DNA from: Ignavibacteriales bacterium
GTDB taxonomy: Bacteria; Bacteroidota; Ignavibacteria; T3Sed10-11
Length of the DNA stretch: 64,000 bases
Direction of reading: 5' to 3'
NCBI GenBank assembly: GCA_003568415.1
Contig: PWXV01000336.1
Span: 1-64,000 of the forward strand
Part shown: positions 29,060 to 38,709 of the stretch, in pieces
Position numbering within the stretch: position 1 is the stretch's first letter
Layout of the letters: each line of letters opens with the position of its first letter
Position numbers and translations under genes: made by a program
The notes under the pieces: model-generated
Database searches by the model: none
What the model was told of the DNA's origin: nothing
The model's input: the letters and a program-made list of their open reading frames with translations, nothing else

Positions 29060-29911
29060 ATGACACCACAAGCACAACAACAACCACAGCAACAAGCATT
29101 ATTACCCGGAGTAAAGAATACAATAGCAGTCGCTAGCGGTAAGGGGGGAGTCGGTAAATCAACTATTGCAGTCAATCTTGCCGTGGCACTTGCAAAAGTA
29201 GGACACTCGGTAGGATTGGTCGATGCTGATGTTTACGGTCCGAGTGCACCATTAATGCTCGGGCTTAACGAAAGACCGGCTGTCGATAACAATAAACTCC
29301 TTCCCCTTGAAGCACATGGTATAAAGGTGATGTCAATCGGTTTTCTGGTTGAAGAGGATCAGGCCATCATCTGGCGCGGCCCGATGGCGAGCGGTGCAGT
29401 ACGACAGTTTATGTCGGATGTTGAGTGGGGTGAATTGGATTACCTGATATTCGATCTTCCGCCCGGGACAGGAGATATTCAGTTAACCCTTGTTCAAACT
29501 ATTCCATTAACCGGTGCTGTAATCGTCACCACACCGCAGGATATAGCACTTGCTGATGCGCGAAAAGGAATGAAGATGTTCGAGCGCGTAAATGTGCCGA
29601 CGTATGGTATAATCGAAAACATGAGCTACTATATTTGTACGGAATGCGGTCACCGGGAAGAAATATTTAGTTATGGCGGCGGAAAGAAATCGGCTGAAAA
29701 ACTCGGAACCGAATTTCTTGGTGAGATCCCACTGTATACAAAAATTCGTGAGGGGGGAGATACCGGTAAACCGATTGTTGTACTTGAACCTGATTCGGAA
29801 CACACGAAAAAATTTATCGAAATAGCACAGAATCTACATAAGGAAGTGGAAAAATTCAGAGCTACCCGCCCCGAAGGAGGTGGCGGCGGGGATATTGTGA
29901 TTGATGTATAA
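29060..29911 (+). CDS. Mrp/NBP35 family P-loop ATPase (Fe-S carrier)
   Basis: VASGKGGVGKSTIAVNLAVALAKVGHSVGLVDADVYGPSAPLMLG, IFDLPPGTGDIQLTLVQ, NMSYYICTECGHREEIFSYGGG. Confidence 0.95.
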   Translation: MTPQAQQQPQQQALLPGVKNTIAVASGKGGVGKSTIAVNLAVALAKVGHSVGLVDADVYGPSAPLMLGLNERPAVDNNKLLPLEAHGIKVMSIGFLVEEDQAIIWRGPMASGAVRQFMSDVEWGELDYLIFDLPPGTGDIQLTLVQTIPLTGAVIVTTPQDIALADARKGMKMFERVNVPTYGIIENMSYYICTECGHREEIFSYGGGKKSAEKLGTEFLGEIPLYTKIREGGDTGKPIVVLEPDSEHTKKFIEIAQNLHKEVEKFRATRPEGGGGGDIVIDV

Positions 29912-29913
29912 AA

Positions 29914-30585
29914 TCATATCTTGCGCATTTCAACATCAACCAACTGCCGGTCGCGTATCTGTAATATGCGGGCGGCAGGTGTTTTTCTCACCAAGTCGTA
30001 ATTATGCGTTGCCATCAGAATTGCTGTACCGCGATTGTTGATCTTAATTAAAAGCTCAAGGATATCGCCGGAAGTTGACGGATCAAGATTACCTGTTGGT
30101 TCATCGGCTACCAGTAGCCAGGGTTCGTTAACCAGTGCCCGGGCAATGCCAACGCGTTGCTGCTCACCTCCGGATAATTCATGAGGCATACTGCTTCGCT
30201 TGTGGCTGAGCCCTACATCGGCAAGTGCACGCAATACCCGTTGTTTAATATTTTTACGTTTTGCACCGGTGACATGAAGGGTGAACGCAACATTATCGTA
30301 TACATTGCGGTCTTCGAGTAATTTCATATCCTGAAAAATAATGCCGACTGTTCTTCGAAGGTAGGGGACATCTCTGTTCCTTATAGTATCGGATGAATAT
30401 TCACCGATTGTAATAGTACCGGATGCAGGAGGAACATCCATATAGAGCAATTTTAACAGCGAACTTTTACCTGCACCGGTTCTGCCCACCAGAAAGACAA
30501 ACTCTCCGGGATGTACTGTTAAATTAACATTCTCAAGTATGCGGCTTTTTTCATAAGAAACCGATACGTCTGACAGGCTCACCAT
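29914..30585 (-). CDS. ftsE: cell division ATP-binding protein FtsE-like
   Basis: GRTGAGKSSLLKLLYMDVPPASGTI, GIIFQDMKLLEDRNVYDNVAF, ELSGGEQQRVGIARALVNEPWLLVADEPTGNLDP. Confidence 0.88.
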   Translation of the reverse strand: MVSLSDVSVSYEKSRILENVNLTVHPGEFVFLVGRTGAGKSSLLKLLYMDVPPASGTITIGEYSSDTIRNRDVPYLRRTVGIIFQDMKLLEDRNVYDNVAFTLHVTGAKRKNIKQRVLRALADVGLSHKRSSMPHELSGGEQQRVGIARALVNEPWLLVADEPTGNLDPSTSGDILELLIKINNRGTAILMATHNYDLVRKTPAARILQIRDRQLVDVEMRKI

Positions 30586-30588
30586 AGT

Positions 30589-31611
30589 TTATTTTGTTTT
30601 ATTTACCTTTGTTTTTGCCGCTCTGTTATGAACAACCGAAACCGCTAACTTGATTGCTTCGGTTATACTTGATAAATTTGCTATCCCGCGGCCGACAATA
30701 TTATACGCGGTACCGTGATCAGGCGAAGTTCGGATAACGGGCAGACCAGCCGAGTAATTCACTCCAAATTCAAATCCCTCGAGTTTGAGAGGAATTAATC
30801 CTTGATCGTGATACATTGCCATAACAAGGTCGAAATTATGATGTAATTTTGCACCGAAGAAACCATCTGCAGGAAATGGCCCTTCTACTATATATCCTTC
30901 CTTGCCGAGTCTTTTTATAGTCGGGGTGATTACTTCTTTCTCTTCATCACCGAGTAAACCGCTTTCACCCGCGTGCGGGTTCAGTCCTAAAATCGCTACG
31001 CGGGGATCGACAATATTGAAATCATTTCTCAGACTATTAATAGCAGTTTTTGTCTTGAGCATAAATTCACGTTCGGTGATAGTATCGGCAACCGATTTAA
31101 TCGGAACATGCACGGTTACCAGTCCGACGCGGAAACTCCCGGCAACCATCAACATCGTTACGGCCTCGGTATTCGTCAAGTCCATTAACATATCGGTATG
31201 TCCGACGTATGAATGTCCGGCAAGATTTATTGATTCTTTCGATACCGGTGAGGTAACCATTGCGTGTGCGTATTCCTGCTGGCAAATCTCCAGCGACTTT
31301 TTTACCGCTTCAACTGCCGCTAACCCTCCCTTCCTTGAAGGGCGGCCGGGGCTAAGATCTTTTGTTGTGTAACCGTCAAAATGGATTACCGGTATTCCCG
31401 AATAATCATCACCGAGTGATTTCGGGTTGTCAATTTGTACAAGGTTTGCTGCGGGTATATATGAATTAGCAGCTTCCTGCCAGATTTCTATCGGACCTAC
31501 AAGAACTGGTTTACAAATTGCATTAATGTCCGGTTCAGCTATCGCTCTCAGCACAACTTCAGGACCGACACCGTTAAAATCACCGATCGTAAGTGCTATT
31601 AATGGTTTCAT
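30589..31611 (-). CDS. pdxA: 4-hydroxythreonine-4-phosphate dehydrogenase
   Basis: IALTIGDFNGVGPEVVLRA, GHTDMLMDLTNTEAVTMLMV, GLNPHAGESGLLGDEE, YHDQGLIPLKLEGFEFGVNYSAGLPVIRTSPDHGTAYNI. Confidence 0.95.
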   Translation of the reverse strand: MKPLIALTIGDFNGVGPEVVLRAIAEPDINAICKPVLVGPIEIWQEAANSYIPAANLVQIDNPKSLGDDYSGIPVIHFDGYTTKDLSPGRPSRKGGLAAVEAVKKSLEICQQEYAHAMVTSPVSKESINLAGHSYVGHTDMLMDLTNTEAVTMLMVAGSFRVGLVTVHVPIKSVADTITEREFMLKTKTAINSLRNDFNIVDPRVAILGLNPHAGESGLLGDEEKEVITPTIKRLGKEGYIVEGPFPADGFFGAKLHHNFDLVMAMYHDQGLIPLKLEGFEFGVNYSAGLPVIRTSPDHGTAYNIVGRGIANLSSITEAIKLAVSVVHNRAAKTKVNKTK

Positions 31612-32981
31612 AAATCCTCTCTTGCTACCAGTTGATAATTACCCTGTCGGGACTGGTCTGCAAAAATAAATTTCTTGTTGAGATGCTTATATTTCCATGT
31701 TTCCCGTGGTGCTTGACCGGGGATAAGAGAACGGTCTTTTTCCGTGGGAGGACCGTAAATAATATATATTTTACCACGGTCGGTTCGGGCACCGTTTTGT
31801 TCACGTATTGTTGTAAATTCTCGTGCAGCATAATCGACGCGCCGGTAAAATTCCGTCATTACAGGATTAAATGCGGTATCAGGATTTGGATCTTTTCTCT
31901 TCCAGTACTCATGAAACTTTCTGTTGCGAACATCAGAAGAACCTCGACGCAATTCCCGATATTCACTTTCGGACATTATTAGTTCAAGCATCTCGATTGC
32001 AAAATCCAGATTACGCAATGAGGCCGGTTTATCTATCCAGATCACCCGGAACCCTTTTTCTTTTGTTGCAGGTTGGTTTTCTTCTTCAATAGAAAGTGAA
32101 AACCGGTATTGTCCCTCCTCAAATGTTTTCCCATTCATTGGTAACAGGGCGGTATGGATATATAAATCTTCAGTTTCGTATATTCCGTATTGTACTTTAT
32201 CGTTCGTATGATTAGATTGCACGGTTGTATTAGGAAATATTTGTTCGGCGGCTATTTCTTGTGTGAAAATTTCTTCGGTAGCTTCTCGCCTGCCTTCCTC
32301 ACGCCGATATACTGTTGCACTGATTGTCGATAGATCATCAGCAGGTGATGTTGTTGAAAAAACTAATAATGCACGAGAATCCTGACCGAAAAATAAGTTA
32401 CCGCCGAGATTGACCGGTTGAACATAGTCAAGCTCATCAAACCTATCGACCGGTTCAATGAACACTATATCGAAAATGCCGGGTTTTGATCTATCCGGTT
32501 TCTCTATGCGTACACGCCGGTCCCGGTCGATATGACGACGCTGGGAATTTTGATCGTTAAGCCGGATCAGAAATCGGTATTCACCTTCATGTAAGTCAAA
32601 AGAAAATCCCCCCTGAATATAATCGATTTCGGGAAATTCTTGCCGGGGTGTGTCGCTGAATATTTTCTGTCGTTTGATTCCCCGGTCAATTGCGCTTCCG
32701 TTTTGATCGAAAATTTCAATGCTGAGTTCATACGCTCCTTCGAATTTATTATCGGCATCGTCGGCACGGGTGAGTATAAAAAAGTTTTTCATAATTCTAT
32801 AGTTCAAATCAAGTCGAATTTTGTCATCCACCGTAGACGGAAGCGTTAACGTTTCAAAGAAAACGACACCCTGCTGTGCCTGTTGAGGGGGCGCCTGTCC
32901 GTTACTGGTAACGGTCAGAACAATGCATAGTAAAATCAATTTCAGGATATAATTCAATTTCATATATTCACTCTCCTTCAC
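31608..32981 (-). CDS. GWxTD domain-containing protein (exported)
   Basis: Signal peptide; C-terminal ...RKFHEYWKRKDPNPDTAFNPVMTEFYRRVDYAAREF...DRGKIYIIYGPPTE....ETWKY; overlaps pdxA by 4 nt. Confidence 0.82.
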   Translation of the reverse strand: MKESEYMKLNYILKLILLCIVLTVTSNGQAPPQQAQQGVVFFETLTLPSTVDDKIRLDLNYRIMKNFFILTRADDADNKFEGAYELSIEIFDQNGSAIDRGIKRQKIFSDTPRQEFPEIDYIQGGFSFDLHEGEYRFLIRLNDQNSQRRHIDRDRRVRIEKPDRSKPGIFDIVFIEPVDRFDELDYVQPVNLGGNLFFGQDSRALLVFSTTSPADDLSTISATVYRREEGRREATEEIFTQEIAAEQIFPNTTVQSNHTNDKVQYGIYETEDLYIHTALLPMNGKTFEEGQYRFSLSIEEENQPATKEKGFRVIWIDKPASLRNLDFAIEMLELIMSESEYRELRRGSSDVRNRKFHEYWKRKDPNPDTAFNPVMTEFYRRVDYAAREFTTIREQNGARTDRGKIYIIYGPPTEKDRSLIPGQAPRETWKYKHLNKKFIFADQSRQGNYQLVAREDL

Positions 32982-32997
32982 CTCTTTCCTAACAACC

Positions 32998-33816
32998 TCA
33001 AGTATGTTTTACGTTGAGATTATGCCGTTCAAGCATGTGCATATGATTAAGCGGATTTGCTCCTTCACCAACCACATAGCCGTTCTTCATCCCCTCTGAA
33101 ACATATTGTATACCGAGTTCCACGGCTTGATCGAGCGGTTTGTTCTGGCCGAGATATGTTGCAATTGCTGATGATAAGGTGCATCCTGTTCCGTGTGTGT
33201 ACGTATTTTTAAGTCTCGTTGTTGTGAATCTATGAAATTCATTTCCATCGTAGAGTGTATTCATAATGTTCGCTCGTTTCAAATGTCCACCTTTTATGAG
33301 ACTTGCCCGCACACCTTGTTCTTTTAATTTAATTGCTGCATTTTGGATTTCTTCGTCGGTTGATACAGGTGAACCAACCAGTTTTTCCACCTCTGGTATA
33401 TTTGGCGTTAGTAATGTACAGAGCGGCAAAAGTTTCCTTTTAAGGGCTTCAATAGCATCATCCTTCAATAATTGTGCACCGCTTTTTGATATCATAACTG
33501 GATCGATCACAATATGCGGAGCAGGATATTTTTTCAACAAATCTGCGACGATTCCAATGATCGATGCACTGCTCAACATACCGATTTTTATTGCATCAGC
33601 CCCGATATCTTCCATAATCGCTTCGTACTGTGCTCTGATCATATCGACCGGTACTTCATGAATTTGAGTGACCGTATGCGTGTTTTGTGCCGTTAGGGCA
33701 GTTATAACCGATGTTCCATAACCGCCAAGAGATGCAATGGTTTTCAGATCTGCCTGAATACCAGCTCCACCGCCGCTATCGGAGCCGGCAATTGTCATAA
33801 TTTTTGCAACGGACAT
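32998..33816 (-). CDS. thiD: hydroxymethylpyrimidine/phosphomethylpyrimidine kinase
   Basis: MTIAGSDSGGGAGIQADLKTIASLGGYGTSVITALTAQNTHTV, VIDPVMISKSG, LTPNIPEVEKL, TYTHGTGCTLSSAIATYL. Confidence 0.95.
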   Translation of the reverse strand: MSVAKIMTIAGSDSGGGAGIQADLKTIASLGGYGTSVITALTAQNTHTVTQIHEVPVDMIRAQYEAIMEDIGADAIKIGMLSSASIIGIVADLLKKYPAPHIVIDPVMISKSGAQLLKDDAIEALKRKLLPLCTLLTPNIPEVEKLVGSPVSTDEEIQNAAIKLKEQGVRASLIKGGHLKRANIMNTLYDGNEFHRFTTTRLKNTYTHGTGCTLSSAIATYLGQNKPLDQAVELGIQYVSEGMKNGYVVGEGANPLNHMHMLERHNLNVKHT

Positions 33817-33898
33817 TAATTATTTCCGCATTAAGATACAAAATTTGTTGAACTTACATAGTACGAATAGATGTCTAAAAAAGCAACGGGATAATGAA

Positions 33899-34690
33899 TT
33901 ATGACCAAATCCGTTCACCAATCGCCAATCCAGCGGCGAGTTTTCTGAGTAGAGGCGAAGGACGATATCGTTCTTCACCGGTATCATGCTGTAGCGCATC
34001 CATTACTGCAAGAACCTGGTCAAATCCTATTTTCTCTCCCCATTCAACCGGGCCATTCGGATAATTAACTCCGTATTTCATTGCGGTATCAATATCTTCC
34101 ATCGATGCTACTTCTTCCTGCAGAGCAAATGTAGCCTCGTTAACAAGACAACATACAATACGCGGAATAACCATCCCGACCCGGTCATCAACGAGTGATA
34201 CTTCTTTTTTGAGATCAAAGAAAATTTCGCCGGTTGTTTTAATTGCATCATTATGTGTTAGCGGGGACCGGGTTAATTCAACCAGTTCATTCTGTAATAA
34301 GGTGGGCAGGGCTGCGATACCGACGAGTCTTTGAGGAGTGATAAGCCTGGCAGCTAACCCGGTGGCGGTATGACATACCGTCGATGATATAATAAGAGAT
34401 TCTTTTGCGCAATGGTTCTCAATTTTTGAAAGGCGCTCGAGTTTTTTTTCGAATGAGATATTCGTAAGTTCAAAAACAGCGATAAGTTTTTTCGGTACCC
34501 GTGTTAAGGCACGATTGTATAGTATATTTTTAAGATTTGGAAGATCCGGTTTACGTTCGTGCCAGACAAATACGTCCGCATCGGAGTATGCAAGTAGTTC
34601 TGTATATTCCTGAATGAGGTGTTCGTCACCGCAAACTAAGAATGCTTTTCCCGATGTTCGGGTACTGCGTTTTTTTGAAGACATTCCCAT
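33899..34690 (-). CDS. 3-hydroxyacyl-CoA dehydrogenase-related protein (C-terminal domain intact, N-terminal Rossmann region divergent)
   Basis: C-terminus RIVCCLVNEATFALQEEVASMEDIDTAMKYGVNYPNGPVEWGEKIGFDQVLAVMDAL matches 3HCDH; N-terminus lacks a clear GxGxxG. Confidence 0.75.
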   Translation of the reverse strand: MGMSSKKRSTRTSGKAFLVCGDEHLIQEYTELLAYSDADVFVWHERKPDLPNLKNILYNRALTRVPKKLIAVFELTNISFEKKLERLSKIENHCAKESLIISSTVCHTATGLAARLITPQRLVGIAALPTLLQNELVELTRSPLTHNDAIKTTGEIFFDLKKEVSLVDDRVGMVIPRIVCCLVNEATFALQEEVASMEDIDTAMKYGVNYPNGPVEWGEKIGFDQVLAVMDALQHDTGEERYRPSPLLRKLAAGLAIGERIWS

Positions 34691-34717
34691 AATAGTATTT
34701 CCTGTTTTTAATATACA

Positions 34718-35566
34718 TCAATATTCATAAAATCCTTTACCTGTTTTTCTGCCGAGCAGATTACCGTCTACCATTTGCTGCTGAATCGGATGAGGGCGGT
34801 AGCGGGATTCATGAAAATATTGCTCATATACCGATCGTGATACCGATAAATTAACATCGATACCGATTAAGTCCATTAGTTCAAACGGCCCCATTTTAAA
34901 GCCACCGGATTTTTTTACTATGCGATCGATTTCCTCAACGCTTGCAACTCCTTCACCGAGAAGGCGAAGCGCCTCTCCGTAGAAAGGACGGGCTACACGA
35001 TTTACGATAAATCCGGGTGTATCTGAGGCGAGTACCGGTAATTTCCCGAATTCCTTAGTAAGTGACGTAATCCTGCTGATTGTAGTATGAGATGTTTCTT
35101 TTCCTTTTACAATTTCTACCAGTTTCATAATATGCGCGGGATTGAAAAAGTGCATACCGATTACACGATCCGGTCGTTCTGTCGATGCACCGAGCGCTGT
35201 AATAGAAAGCGATGATGTGTTGCTCGCAATGATCGATTCGTGCGGAAGGATGTCGTCGAGGCGTTGTAATAGTGCTTGTTTGATATCAAGTCGTTCAACT
35301 ACCGCTTCGATCACGGTGGTTGCATCCTTTAATCTCAACAGATCGTTTGTTGTGGAGATTTGTTCCCTGGCAATTTCAGAATCTTTCTCTGTCAGTTTTT
35401 TCTTTTCAACACCTTTTGCCAGATTATTGTAGATTGTATTTATACCTTTCTCAATTGCAGATTGCTCGATATCGTAAAGAATGACCGTATAACCGGCAAG
35501 TGCGGCGACCTGTGCGATGCCGCTGCCCATAGTTCCCGCTCCGACTATACCAATTGTATTCGCCAT
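34718..35566 (-). CDS. 3-hydroxybutyryl-CoA dehydrogenase family protein
   Basis: IGIVGAGTMGSGIAQVAALAGYTVILYDIE, VIEAVVERLDIKQALLQRLDDILPHESIIASNTSSLSIT, RVIGMHFFNPAHIMKLVEIV, GRKTGKGFYEY. Confidence 0.95.
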   Translation of the reverse strand: MANTIGIVGAGTMGSGIAQVAALAGYTVILYDIEQSAIEKGINTIYNNLAKGVEKKKLTEKDSEIAREQISTTNDLLRLKDATTVIEAVVERLDIKQALLQRLDDILPHESIIASNTSSLSITALGASTERPDRVIGMHFFNPAHIMKLVEIVKGKETSHTTISRITSLTKEFGKLPVLASDTPGFIVNRVARPFYGEALRLLGEGVASVEEIDRIVKKSGGFKMGPFELMDLIGIDVNLSVSRSVYEQYFHESRYRPHPIQQQMVDGNLLGRKTGKGFYEY

Positions 35567-35568
35567 AG

Positions 35569-36354
35569 TTACTTTCCTTTATATTCGGGTTTACGTTTTT
35601 CTATAAAAGCCTGTACTCCTTCACGGTGGTCTTCAGTAAAGGATGCAATTTCCTGCATGTAAGATTCGTATTCCAGTATTGATTCAAGATCTGAGTGTAC
35701 GGCTTTATTGAGTGCACGCTTAATTAACCCAATCGCTTTAGTGGGTGATTGTGCCAGGCGGTCTGCCAGTGCTTCAGTTTCTTTTTGCAATAAATCATCA
35801 GGTGTGATGTTATTCACCAATCCTAAATCAAGTGCCTGTTGTGCATCAATTTTATCGCCGAGTGCAGCAAGCTCAAAAGCTTTTGCCAGCCCGACGTGTC
35901 TGACTAGGAACCAGTGAGAACCGGAGTCCGGGACAAGCCCGATACGGATAAACACCTCTACCATGCTGGCGCTCTCTGCCATAACACGCATATCACAGGC
36001 AAGTGCAAGACTGCAGCCTGCACCCGCGGCAACACCATTTATCATAGCAATTACCGGTTTTTCCATTTTTCGTATGCGTCTGATTATTGGGTTATAACGC
36101 CGGATAAGCGAGTCTTTCAATGAACGTCGTTCTTCACCCGAATGACTTTTCAGATCCTGCCCCGAGCAGAAGCCGCGTCCGGCACCGGTTATAACGATGC
36201 AGCGAATTGCGTCGTCTTTTTCTGCCGCTTTCAGTCCATTCTGTAAATCTGTCGTAAGTTCTTCGTTGAAGGCATTCAAAACATCAGGACGGTTCAATGT
36301 TATCCAGCAGGTGTTATTTTTAACTTCATAAAGAATCGATGAAAAATCAGCCAT
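35569..36354 (-). CDS. enoyl-CoA hydratase/isomerase family protein (PaaG-like)
   Basis: ITLNRPDVLNAFNEEL, CIVITGAGRGFCSGQDLK, KPVIAMINGVAAGAGCSLALACDMRVMAESA, HREGVQAFIEKRKPEYKGK. Confidence 0.9.
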   Translation of the reverse strand: MADFSSILYEVKNNTCWITLNRPDVLNAFNEELTTDLQNGLKAAEKDDAIRCIVITGAGRGFCSGQDLKSHSGEERRSLKDSLIRRYNPIIRRIRKMEKPVIAMINGVAAGAGCSLALACDMRVMAESASMVEVFIRIGLVPDSGSHWFLVRHVGLAKAFELAALGDKIDAQQALDLGLVNNITPDDLLQKETEALADRLAQSPTKAIGLIKRALNKAVHSDLESILEYESYMQEIASFTEDHREGVQAFIEKRKPEYKGK

Positions 36355-36516
36355 ACTATCCTCGCAGCAGAATTATGAATAGATGTATTTTGAAGCGATT
36401 ATGATTTGTTGAAACTCGTAGTAAGATACGAATTGCATTTATATCTCGCAAACTTGTATATTATAGGGTATAGAGAATCCTATATATCTGTTCCATTATT
36501 CAATGCCTATTAATCA

Positions 36517-37665
36517 GTGAAATCTCGGCCCACCATTATTGCCGATGATAAAATTCCTTTTGTATGGGAAGCATTCCAGCCGCTCGGAGACCTTCTCGTC
36601 TTACCCGGACGTGAGATGAATGCAATTACCATCAGGGATGCCGATATACTTATCGTTCGTTCAATCACGCGTGTTGATGAATTGTTGCTCGGGAAGAGTA
36701 AGGTGAAATATGTGGCAACGGCCAGTACCGGCTATGATCATGTAGATACCGATTATTTAACAGAACGGGGAATTCATTTTTTTTCGGCACTGGGGTGTAA
36801 TGCTAATGCTGTTTCTGAATACATTATTGTTACAATTGCTGTGTTGTGCCGCCGTTATAATTTGAATTTTGAAGATTTGACGATCGGCATTGTCGGTGCC
36901 GGTCAAATAGGTTCACGCGTAAATAAAAAAGCTGCATCCCTGGGGATGAATACGCTATTGAATGACCCGCCATTAAAAGATGAAACGGAAGACGATGTTT
37001 ACCGGCCATTGAATGAGGTGCTTTCACAGTCGGATATTGTTACGTTGCACGTTCCGCTTACGGATCAAAAACCATACCTCACAAGAAAAATGGTAAACAG
37101 TGATTTCCTTAAAATGATGAAGCATGAATCTTTTTTGATAAACACTTCAAGAGGCGCCATTGTTGATGAAGCTGTTCTGCAAGACAAACTATCGAATAAA
37201 CAGATTGCGGGAGCAGTGCTCGATGTTTGGTATAATGAGCCGGCTATCAATACGGATCTTCTTAAGAAAGTAGATATTGGTACCCCGCACATTGCCGGTC
37301 ATTCGGTTGACGGAAAGGTGAATGCAACGGTTATGGTGTACCGGGATGTATGTAAATATCTTGCTGTTGAGAGTACGTGGGAACCAGCAGGGTTACCGGA
37401 ACCCGGCAATCCGGAAATTTCAATTCATAATTCGGATATACTTCAGGATGCTATTATAGATGCTTTGCTTTATGCATTCCCTGTCGAAAATGATGATGCC
37501 CGCCTGCGCCAGATAGTAAATATCAAACAGGATGAAAAACCGGTGTTTTTCGATATGGTTCGCAATGAACATCTTAAAAGGAGGGAATTTGATAGTTACT
37601 ACGTACGCGGCGGCGACGATAAAGTTATAGAAATACTAACTAAACTCGGGTTCAATAAAAAATGA
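36517..37665 (+). CDS. pdxB: 4-phosphoerythronate dehydrogenase (GTG start)
   Basis: IIADDKIPFVWEAFQPLG, VKYVATASTGYDHVDTDYL, TIGIVGAGQIGSRVNKKAASLGMNTLLNDPP, TPHIAGHSVDGKVNAT. Confidence 0.92.
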   Translation: MKSRPTIIADDKIPFVWEAFQPLGDLLVLPGREMNAITIRDADILIVRSITRVDELLLGKSKVKYVATASTGYDHVDTDYLTERGIHFFSALGCNANAVSEYIIVTIAVLCRRYNLNFEDLTIGIVGAGQIGSRVNKKAASLGMNTLLNDPPLKDETEDDVYRPLNEVLSQSDIVTLHVPLTDQKPYLTRKMVNSDFLKMMKHESFLINTSRGAIVDEAVLQDKLSNKQIAGAVLDVWYNEPAINTDLLKKVDIGTPHIAGHSVDGKVNATVMVYRDVCKYLAVESTWEPAGLPEPGNPEISIHNSDILQDAIIDALLYAFPVENDDARLRQIVNIKQDEKPVFFDMVRNEHLKRREFDSYYVRGGDDKVIEILTKLGFNKK

Positions 37666-38681
37666 AAATTATATTACTGCCTGTTCTTCTCATCTCCTTA
37701 GTTATTACAAATACGCAATCCCAGTCATTAGAATATTTCGATCTCGGTGATATTACACTTGAGAGCGGTGAAGTGCTATTCGATACCAGACTCGGATACC
37801 GGACGTTCGGAGAAATGAATCACGATTCTTCCAACGTAATCATATTTCCTACGTGGTTTGGCGGCACCAGCGCTATGTTGTCAAACCTTATCGGCCCCGA
37901 CAAACTTGTTGACGATACGGCATTCTTCGTTATTGCAATCGATGCTTTTGGAAATGGAATTTCAACATCACCATCAAATAGCGAGCTCCAACCGGAGCAG
38001 GACTTTCCCGGTATAACGATCGGTGATATGGTACATGCACAGTATCGTTTATTAACCGAGAAGTTTGATCTTAATAGAATACACGGTGCAATCGGTGGAT
38101 CTATGGGTGGTATGCAGGTCTTTGAATGGCTCATCCAATATCCCGGATTTATTCAAAGGGCTGTACCATATGTTTCAACGCCAAAGTTGAGTTCATATGA
38201 TTTGATAGTGTGGCATTCTTTACGCGAGCTAATTGAGTCCGGTGTACGTTATAATCTCCCCGACCGCGAAATAATGAAACTTGTTACTATACAATCCGAA
38301 TTACTGAACCGAACGCCGGATTATTTCCATGAAAATTATTCGCCTGGTGAGATTGGAGCGTATTTTGCATCATTTGAAAGAGAATACGAGTCGCATTTTA
38401 CGCTGAATAATTATCTGCTGCAATTACATGCTATACTCAATCATGATATAAGCCGGCAGTTTGATAATCAGCTTGCTCGTGCTGTAGAAATTATCGACAC
38501 AAATTTACTGATAATTGTTGCAGAAATGGACCTTCTCGTTCATCCTGCACCGGCCATAGAAATGGCAGAGATCATACAAGCAGGTTTAACTATTCTTGAA
38601 AACGATTGCGGACACCTGGCAGTTAGCTGTGAGCGTGATTATGTCGGTCAACTAACACGTGCATTTTTTGCCATAGACTGA
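37662..38681 (+). CDS. exported alpha/beta hydrolase, homoserine O-acetyltransferase (MetX)-like
   Basis: Signal peptide; GGSMGGMQVFEWLIQYP nucleophile elbow; late AEMDLLVHPAP (Asp) and NDCGHLAV (His); 4-nt overlap with pdxB. Confidence 0.82.
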   Translation: MKIILLPVLLISLVITNTQSQSLEYFDLGDITLESGEVLFDTRLGYRTFGEMNHDSSNVIIFPTWFGGTSAMLSNLIGPDKLVDDTAFFVIAIDAFGNGISTSPSNSELQPEQDFPGITIGDMVHAQYRLLTEKFDLNRIHGAIGGSMGGMQVFEWLIQYPGFIQRAVPYVSTPKLSSYDLIVWHSLRELIESGVRYNLPDREIMKLVTIQSELLNRTPDYFHENYSPGEIGAYFASFEREYESHFTLNNYLLQLHAILNHDISRQFDNQLARAVEIIDTNLLIIVAEMDLLVHPAPAIEMAEIIQAGLTILENDCGHLAVSCERDYVGQLTRAFFAID

Positions 38682-38709
38682 AAACTACTTTACAATACAG
38701 GAGGTATTC

